Shown here: one piece after another, positions 57,185-64,000 of the stretch
How positions within the stretch are numbered: position 1 is the stretch's first letter
Layout of the letters: the number at the start of each line of letters is the position of its first letter
Assembly: GCA_050084985.1 (NCBI GenBank)
Contig: JBITNC010000001.1
Span: forward strand, 135,780,001 to 135,844,000
Direction: 5' to 3'
Source: Nageia nagi
Lineage: Eukaryota; Pinophyta
DNA length: 64,000 nt
Notes under the pieces: generated by a model
The model's database searches: none
What the model was told of the DNA's origin: nothing
What the model saw: only the letters and a program-made list of their open reading frames with translations
Translations under genes and position numbers: made by a program

Positions 57185-59323
57185 TTACAGTAAAGGTTCT
57201 TTACATTGATAGATTCCTTTCACTTGATTTACGATGAGTAAAGAATCTCCAATAATCTTAATTCTTTTAAGTTTTAATTTAACAGCAGTTTTTAATGCTA
57301 ATATCAAAGCTTCGTATTCCGCATTATTATTAGTACAAGGAAATTTTAGTTTAAATGAATATGGTATAGGGATCCCTTGCGATGTTATAAATACAACACC
57401 TACTCCACCACCTTGTTCACATCGAGAACCATCAAAGTGTATTGTCATATCCCAATCGTCTTCGGGTTCTACAGGTATTTCAGTTTCATCTAATTGAAAC
57501 ACCCCATCATCAGGTAATTCAATGACAAGTGGTTTATTATCTTGCAATGGAGCATCAGCGAGATAATCAGCAATTACTTGTCCTTTTATTGACTTTTGTC
57601 CAATAAAATGTAAATCAAATTCAGTTAAGTGCATTATCCACTTTGCAGTTCTTGAATTTTGATAGGTTTTATTCATCATATATTTCAACAGATCCACTTT
57701 AGAGATGACATATGTTGTATGATTAAGCATATAATGTCGAAGTTTTTTAGTAGCAAAAATGACAGCAAGACATAATTTCTCCAAATATATATACTTAATC
57801 TCATAGCTCACAAGTGTTCTACTCAGATAATATATAGCTTGTTCTTTATTGTGTTCATTCTTTTGAGCAAGCATTGTTCCTAAAGCATTTTCAGTAGCAG
57901 AAATATATAACAAAAAGGGTACATCTTTTCTTGGTGGACTTAAGATAGGAGGAGATAATAAATATCTTTTAATTTCATCGAATGCATCTTGTTGCTCTTT
58001 GCCCCAATGATATTCTATCCCCTTTTTTAATAATTTTGTAAATGGTTTACATTTATTAGAAAGTTGAGCTATAAACATTATAATGGCTTGTAACTTACCC
58101 TGTAAACTTTGTAATTGTTTTAGATTTGCAGGAGGTGGCATGTCTAGTACTGCCTTCACTTTATTAGGATCTATTTCAATTCCTCGTCGGGACATAATAA
58201 ATCCTAATAATTTTCCTGAAGTTACACCAAAAACACATTTTTTTGGATTTAATCTTACTTTATGTTCTAATGATCTATCTAAGACTTTAATTAGGTCTTT
58301 TCCATGATCTTCTCGATATTTAGATCTAACCAACAAATCATCGACATAATCTTCTACTATGTTATGCATATAATCATGGAATATATAAGTCATAGCCCTT
58401 TGATAAGTTGCCCCGGCATTTTTTAATCCAAAAGGCATAACTTTATAACAAAAGGTACCCCAAGGAGTTATAAAATCCATTTTATGTTGATCTTCAGTGG
58501 CTATTTTTATTTGATTATAACCAAAAAATCCATCCATTAATGACAACATATCATGTCCTACTATCGAATCTACCAAACTATCAATGCTAGGTAGAGGGAA
58601 ATCATCCTTAGGACAAGCTTTGTTAAGATCACGGAAATCTGTGCATATTCTTATTTTTCCACTTGGTTTTTTCACAGGTACCATATTAGATATCCAATCT
58701 GAATAATCTATAGGTTGTATGAATTTAGCTTCTAATAATTTTTGAAGTTCTTCTTTTACCATTAATGCTATAGTAGGATGCATTTTACATAATCTTTGTT
58801 TAATAGGTTTAGCATTAGATTTTAATGCTAAATTATGTACTACTAATTTAGGATCTATTCCAGGCATGTCTGCATATGACCATGCAAATACCTTTTCTTG
58901 TTCTTTTAATAAGGTTATAATTTCTTCTTGTTCATTTTCTGTGAGGTTTTCTCCTAATTGAATAATTTTAGGATTTTGAGGATCATTACTAATATTTATT
59001 TCTAAGACTTTTTTAGTAAGCATATGCGACCCTTCTTCTAATTGATTTGGTACTGGTATCCAACCGTTGTCATTAACACTATATTCTTCATCATATTCTT
59101 GAGTTTGTTCATTCGTGCATACTTGATTTTCATAGGAACCAAATATGTGATCTATGTTTTTGAATTCATGTACCGAAGGATTAGATGATATAAGAGAGAA
59201 ATCAGCAATTACTTCATCTATAGAAGTATTGGCTATTATTTTGATTAAATTTTGATTTTCGTTAACTTCATCTATTTGTTCATTATTTTGATCTTCAATA
59301 TCATTCTCTTTTATTGTAACCAT
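57185..59323 (-). pseudogene. Protease-RT linker, reverse transcriptase, RNase H and second RNase H of element C
   Basis: An open stretch of 712 codons. RT (about residues 185-380) has IRICTDFRDLNKACPKDDFP, FFGYNQI, FCYKVMPFGLKNAGATYQ and the catalytic YVDD at 326-329. A gypsy RNase H follows (about 435-590: LLYISATENALG; YLEKLCLAVIFATKKLRHY; GQVIADYLAD). The second, archaeal-like RNase H begins near 627 with HFDGSRCEQGGG (Asp631), AEYEALILAL (Glu671) and IIGDSLLI (Asp693). The RT-RNase H-RNase H order is diagnostic for Tat. The stretch ends at a TAA (57185). Confidence 0.92.
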
Positions 59324-59341
59324 ATTTATCGATGGTATACC

Positions 59342-60103
59342 TTAATATGGAATGATTGATGATTCAACATTTTTATTTATTTTTTCTTGTATATCACTTG
59401 GTAAGCACGAATGATTCCAGGGTGGCTCAATATTATTAATAAAGAGTGTTTTGACACCTTCTAAGACATCCATTTCACTTAATTGTTCTTCTCTTATATT
59501 AATAATTTCTTGTACTATAGATTCTTTCTCTAAAATTTCTTCATTATAATCCAAATTCTCTTCTCCTAAATTTCCTAATTTAGCAAGATTTTTATATTTA
59601 TTTTGATAACCTAATCCCCTTTTATCAGTGGGATCTTGGTATTGTAATTCATTTATTTCTCGTGGACCCTGTTCGTATCGACCCAATCCTCGTCCTTGCC
59701 AATTACATTTGTTAAAATAGTTTAAGACAAATGTTCTTAAACATGGTGATAAATATTTCATATCATTATTAAAATTTCCTTCATATGTTTGATTGGATAT
59801 TGTTGACACAGGATCTACTATTCCCACATAGATAAACATTGTCTGATTAGGTACTTCTCCTAAAGGTACTATTTATCTAATTACGCTAGGTGATTCAAAT
59901 AATGTTCCCATTTCTTGTGCTAAAGGTATATTAAACACAACATCATCTACGTCATATTCTCCCATCCCTAAATCCATTAATTTAATTTTTACTAGATATA
60001 CATTGGATAGATCATTATTAGATGTAGTATTTACTTGTTTTGATGAAGAAGCCCCATGTTTTTCATCTAAAGTTTTAGCAACTTTTTCCCAAGTATCTTT
60101 ATC
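59342..60103 (-). pseudogene. Linker between protease and RT of element C
   Basis: Same frame. An open stretch of 165 codons from 59839 contains NDMKYLSPCLRTFVLNYFNK and a glycine-bearing basic piece GRGLGRYEQGPRE, then an acidic tail. Tat pol has such a spacer of low conservation; I assign no activity. Confidence 0.6.
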
Positions 60104-60772
60104 CTATATAGCTATATCACTTTTTCCTTTTATGACTTCAGATTGATTCATATTTTTGTTCATTAATATGGTTGATAAATTAGGGGACGGTAATGTCACT
60201 TTATTTGGATCAAAAATTAAATTACAATGTGAATAAGGATCTGGATCTTTAAACACACAATGGACTTTATCTTTATAGATGTATTTTAAACATCCATGAT
60301 AAGTTGATGGAACACATTGCATTTCTCTAATCCATGGGCATCCTAAAAGAATGTTGTATTGTATAATATTTCCTTCAATTATATGTAATAAAGTTTGAAT
60401 GGTTTTAGCCCCTACTGTAATCGGCAGCACTATTGATCCCAAAGTTGAACACACTGCATCATTAAACGCCCTAATTTGTAAAGAAGGAGTTAAGATAAGC
60501 GAATATGATAAATTCAAATTTTTGTATGCAGCATCTAAAATTATATTTATAGCTGAACCTTCATCTATCAGAATTCTTTTAAATAATCTCCCATCTACTT
60601 TACCCATTATATGTAAAGGTGGATCAAGTCCGCCTGGTCCATCGTTATTTAATTTTTCTTGTTCGTAGAAGGTGATACTAGGTTGTTGAGATATCTTCAA
60701 ACTTTCAACTATTGAAATAAAATTATCGGGGTTACTAACATCCACTTGAATTTCTTGTAGAATTTGATTCAT
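60104..60772 (-). pseudogene. Aspartic protease region of element C
   Basis: The frame contains KRILIDEGSAINII (Asp at about 60565) and NILLGCPWIREMQCVPSTYH. The DEGS active site matches that of element A, so it is the family form rather than damage. Open for 222 codons; flanked by stops. The protease would cut gag-pol. Confidence 0.85.
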
Positions 60773-60970
60773 AGCTTCCCTATAACTCTCAGACTATTGT
60801 AATAATTCAAATAAGGTCATCTTAACTGGAGACATTTTTAATTGTCATTGAAGAGCACCTTTTATCGAAACTTTAGGTTGTTGTGGAGGAGGTATAGGTT
60901 GTATATTAATTGGGTTTGATATCGATTGATTTTTTCATGGATTATCCTATTTATTCTAATATTGTTGTGC

Positions 60971-63643
60971 TCATGTAGCTATACCAATCATATGTATTGA
61001 ATCATCTATAGTTCCTATAAATGGTATATCCTTATTATTCCATGTATAGTTCATTTGGTTTGGGATAATTGCCACATTGTTATCCTGATGTGAAGGTAAG
61101 GGGTTTTGATAAATCCCTAAATTTTTATTCAAAGGCACAACAGGATTATCCACATCTATTTTTTGACTATCTATCAAGTCTTGAATTTTATGTTGTAAAG
61201 TTCGACATTTATTTGTATTATGTCCTTTTTGCCTATGATAAGCACAAAATTCATTCTCCTTATACCATTTACTTCCTTTAGCATTAGGATTTTTAGGTTT
61301 TATATCAGGTAATGTAATCATACCATTATCACATAATTTTTTAAGTATTTCAGCTAATGGTTCTGATAATGGGGTAAAATTTCTTTTAGGCTTAGGTTCA
61401 GCATTTTCTTCAATTTTTGAAGATTGACCAGAATTTTCTATCATAGCTATTTGATTATTTTGTGGTTGTTTACTAATGTTTTCATATTGATTACCCTTTT
61501 TGTATTCTTTTTTCTTGAGTTTTAGTTCTCCATCTTGAATTTTATCTCTTTCTATAACTACTGCCTGAGCAATAGCTTCTTCAAAAGTTCTATGTTGTTG
61601 AATTTGGAGAATACTAGCTATTGGTCTTAAACAACTTTGGCTAAATAATTTAACCAATTCTTCTTGTGGTATTATATAAGGCATACTAGTGAGTATAGCC
61701 CACCATCTTGAGATGTAATCTTGTATAGTTTCATCAGGAAACTATTGTAATCTTGTAAGATCAGTAATTGAATATCTTTCTTTAATATTGATTCTAAAGT
61801 GTTCAATAAATTGATTAGCCAATTGTTTGAACATATATAAACTATGTATAGGTAAACTATTATACCAATCCAAAGCTTGGCCTGCGAGTGTCATAGGAAA
61901 TATACGTAACATTAATGAGTCATCATTAGCTATCTGATAGCTAGAAAATGTAAATTTTCTCAAATGTTCTTTGGGATCTTCTCTTCCCTTGAATGATTCT
62001 ATCTTAGGAAATTCAAACCTATATGGTAATTTCTTTTTTGGAACACTTGGATGAATAGGTTCATTGCAAATGTTTCTATAATTTAACTTTTTAAGTCCTT
62101 GAACATTCATTTCTTGATTTATAAAATCCTTCATAAAGTCTTCTAATTCTTTATCGGTTCTATGACCTTGAGTGTGTCTATGATATCTTCGAGTATTCGG
62201 ATCCTTTTCCGAAATTGATCTTGAAGTGTAAGACTCATAGTCAAAAGGAAACTCTGATGGTGGTGGAGGCAATATTTTAAGAGGTGAATGACATCGTAGA
62301 ATAGGGATTTTAGGAGGTTTTTGGGATATACTATTTCCATATAGATCTTTTCCTTTGTAATCAGGTTGTTTTGTTTGATTTTGGGTTTGTTCAACCCAAC
62401 TTTTAATGGAATCTTGTTTTTGTTTATCATATAATTTTTGAAGCTCTAGTTCTTTATCCATTTTCTTTTGTAATAAAATGGCTATCTCTTTATCCATCGC
62501 TTCTTGTTTGTCTAAGTAAGGATCTCGATATCTTTGTATTTGACTTCCTTCGGGAGTTTCAGGTTTTAAATTTTTTATTTTTTGATATTCATCCCACTGT
62601 CTTTGTTTTTCTTTCTCCATACGTAGATATTGTTCCCTTTTTATTTTTTCATTTTCTAATTCTTTAAGTTGTAATTCTTGTAAACGAAGTTGAATCTCAT
62701 GTTCTTTATGAAGTCTTTTCTTTTCTTATTCCAGGAATTCATTTCTTTCTTTGTTTGCTTGTTCTTGTTCTATGAATTTCCTTTTATCTCTAAGAAGTTT
62801 ATCTTCCATTTCTTTTAATTTATTTTCTTGTTCTTGAATTTTAATGAATTCATTAACTTTTCTATTTTCTTCCTATAGAAGATATTGCATCTCTGCGGCC
62901 TTTTTAATATCATCAGCATATATTTCCATGAATTTTTGACCAGCTTTTGTTTTATATAATCATCATTCTTTTAGTTCTTCATAAGAAGGTATCTCTTCTA
63001 TTTTGAACTTAGATGTCCTTCTATTTAATCCTCCATTTTAAGAATAAGATTTCTCCGTTTGCTTCATTGAAGGAGCTCTTTGAGATAAATTACTCGTAGG
63101 TATTGATACTTCATTTTTTCCTAATTTGAGAGATTTATGAGAAAAAGAATATCCCTCTTTTCAAATTAAAGAACTGACTCTTTGACCATCTGATAATTGA
63201 TGAATGACTCTTTCATATTTAACTTTATATGGCTCAGTCTCTGGTACCGCTATGGTTTCAGCCCGAGATTTATCCTTGTCAATTTCTAAGTTATCATGCC
63301 TTTGATTTAGTTTTTCTACATCTCTTGGTAAACTAGAAGACATCTTAGGAATAGCCCTATAATTAGCTAGACGACAACGAATTTCAATTAAATCTTCATC
63401 TAACACTTGCATTCTAGCCTTTGCAATAGGATCCTCTATAATTTGTTTTTGCAATCTAGATTGATCATAACCCCAATCCCAATCTTTACCTACATAACGA
63501 ACTACCCATGGATCTGATTCATCTAAAGGAGGTGGCCTCCTAACTGAAGACTCTATCATATCCATATTGTCTGGATCTATTTCTTGTATTTCAAATGGGT
63601 GTTCTTGTATTTTCTTAACGGTCATACTTCTAGTTTGAACCAT
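60971..63643 (-). pseudogene. gag: gag of element C
   Basis: From ATG at 63643 (MVQTRSMTVKKIQEHPFEIQ), in one frame with pol. An N-terminal region is followed by a long Lys/Glu/Gln coiled coil (about 62950-62400), then the gag domain (DKELEDFMKDFINQEM, PKKKLPYRFEFPKI, EDPKEHLRKFTFSSYQI, FPMTLAGQALDWYNSLPIHS) and the knuckle FCAYHRQKGHNTNKC at about 61250-61205. In-frame stops lie at 63161, several in 63050-62730, and at 61742. The start is the only ATG near the leader end and is kept upstream of all gag motifs. Confidence 0.88.
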
Positions 63644-64000
63644 TTTTTTTTTTAGATATTATAAACAAACATCGTAAAAAAGAAACTCTATTTTTATCTT
63701 TTATATTATGTTTTCGAGAAAACAATTTAATGCACAAACATCCTATATGCAAACTTACTTTTAACGATGTGATTATCTTTTTTAACTTTTTCACATATTT
63801 TTAATGTCTAAGTTAAATGAACGATATGAGTTGTTCATTTTTTAATCCTTTTAATTTTCCTAGTTTGTTTTGACTAGTCAAGTGTTAAACAAGGTAGGTC
63901 GGGTAATCCTAAGTAATGTTTACAAGTCTCTCTGGCTTTTGGCTTGGTTCTAGATGAGTCTCTTTTTTGACTCTTACCTAAAGGAAAGTCACCTTGGTCA
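63644..64000 (-). other. Leader of element C
   Basis: Minus-strand sequence homologous to about 1940-2270 of element A, including CATATAGGATGTTTGTGCAT and GTGTTAAACAAGGTAGGT. A 10-A run lies just before the gag ATG. No gene. Confidence 0.75.

Larger units (their letters stand above)
48185..64000 (-). mobile_element. Element C: nearly complete Tat-type Ty3/gypsy retrotransposon with an antisense gene
   Basis: On the minus strand: leader (right edge), gag, protease, RT, RNase H, second RNase H, integrase, an extra sense ORF, hairpin module, 110-bp tandem repeat, an antisense plant-mobile-domain gene, polypurine tract and 3' LTR. The 5' LTR lies outside the window. Gag to integrase (63643-55688) is one frame of 2652 codons without net frameshift. 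RT-RNase H-RNase H-integrase order and an antisense ORF before the 3' LTR are traits of the Tat lineage. Confidence 0.92.

Noticed and set aside
54898-57497. Plus-strand ORFs opposite pol of C (for example 57234-57497, 58083-58307)
   Set aside because: Shadows of the minus-strand pol frame, with no protein-like composition of their own.
1-64000. tRNA, rRNA, microRNA or ordinary host genes
   Set aside because: No cloverleaf, rRNA block or spliced host-like gene was seen outside the PMD gene; all coding text is attributable to retroelements.

Overview
This window reads as plant nuclear heterochromatin. It is AT-rich and made almost entirely of long terminal repeat (LTR) retrotransposons inserted into one another. 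I see no intact host gene, no rRNA or tRNA gene and no prokaryotic signal. Dominance by Ty3/gypsy elements of the Tat type (YCxYHxxxGHxTxxC gag knuckle, second RNase H, antisense plant-mobile-domain ORF) fits a large-genome seed plant, possibly a gymnosperm, but the species cannot be fixed from the sequence.

Layout. Element A (+, 1-11132, 5' LTR cut by the window edge) is a Tat-type element with gag and protease but no polymerase. It sits inside element B (+, 11133-14932), the 3' half of a chromodomain-type gypsy element. B ends inside element D (+, 14933 to about 27.9 kb), a decayed gypsy element whose pol carries an RNase H-like domain before the reverse transcriptase. D's integrase is interrupted by a copia-like solo LTR (20296-20774, TSD ATAAT), and D carries a long extra ORF and a 79-bp tandem array downstream. 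Element G (-, about 27.93-32.20 kb) is a 5' LTR plus gag fragment.

Element F (+, 32205-34986 and 43685-48184) has the same domain order as D. It is split by element E (+, 34987-43684, TSD GAGTG). E is itself split by element H (-, 36098-41600), a gypsy element with an iMet primer site and two internal pol deletions. Element C (-, 48185 to beyond 64000) truncates F. C is the most complete element: one gag-pol reading frame of 2652 codons broken only by stop codons, an extra sense ORF containing an internal duplication, and an antisense plant-mobile-domain gene with an intron.

A and C belong to one family, sharing LTRs, leader, gag and 3' noncoding modules. C retains every enzyme domain that A lacks, so A looks like a non-autonomous partner of C-type elements. 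The A/C family also shows two kinds of organisation that I cannot match to a described feature: 20-bp-periodic ladders of a CRCCGRYGACT motif in the LTR U3, the leader and around the antisense gene; and a conserved pair of hairpins in the 3' region whose stems covary while the loop stays 25 nt. Most premature stops across the window look like C-to-T (or complementary G-to-A) changes, as expected for long-methylated DNA.
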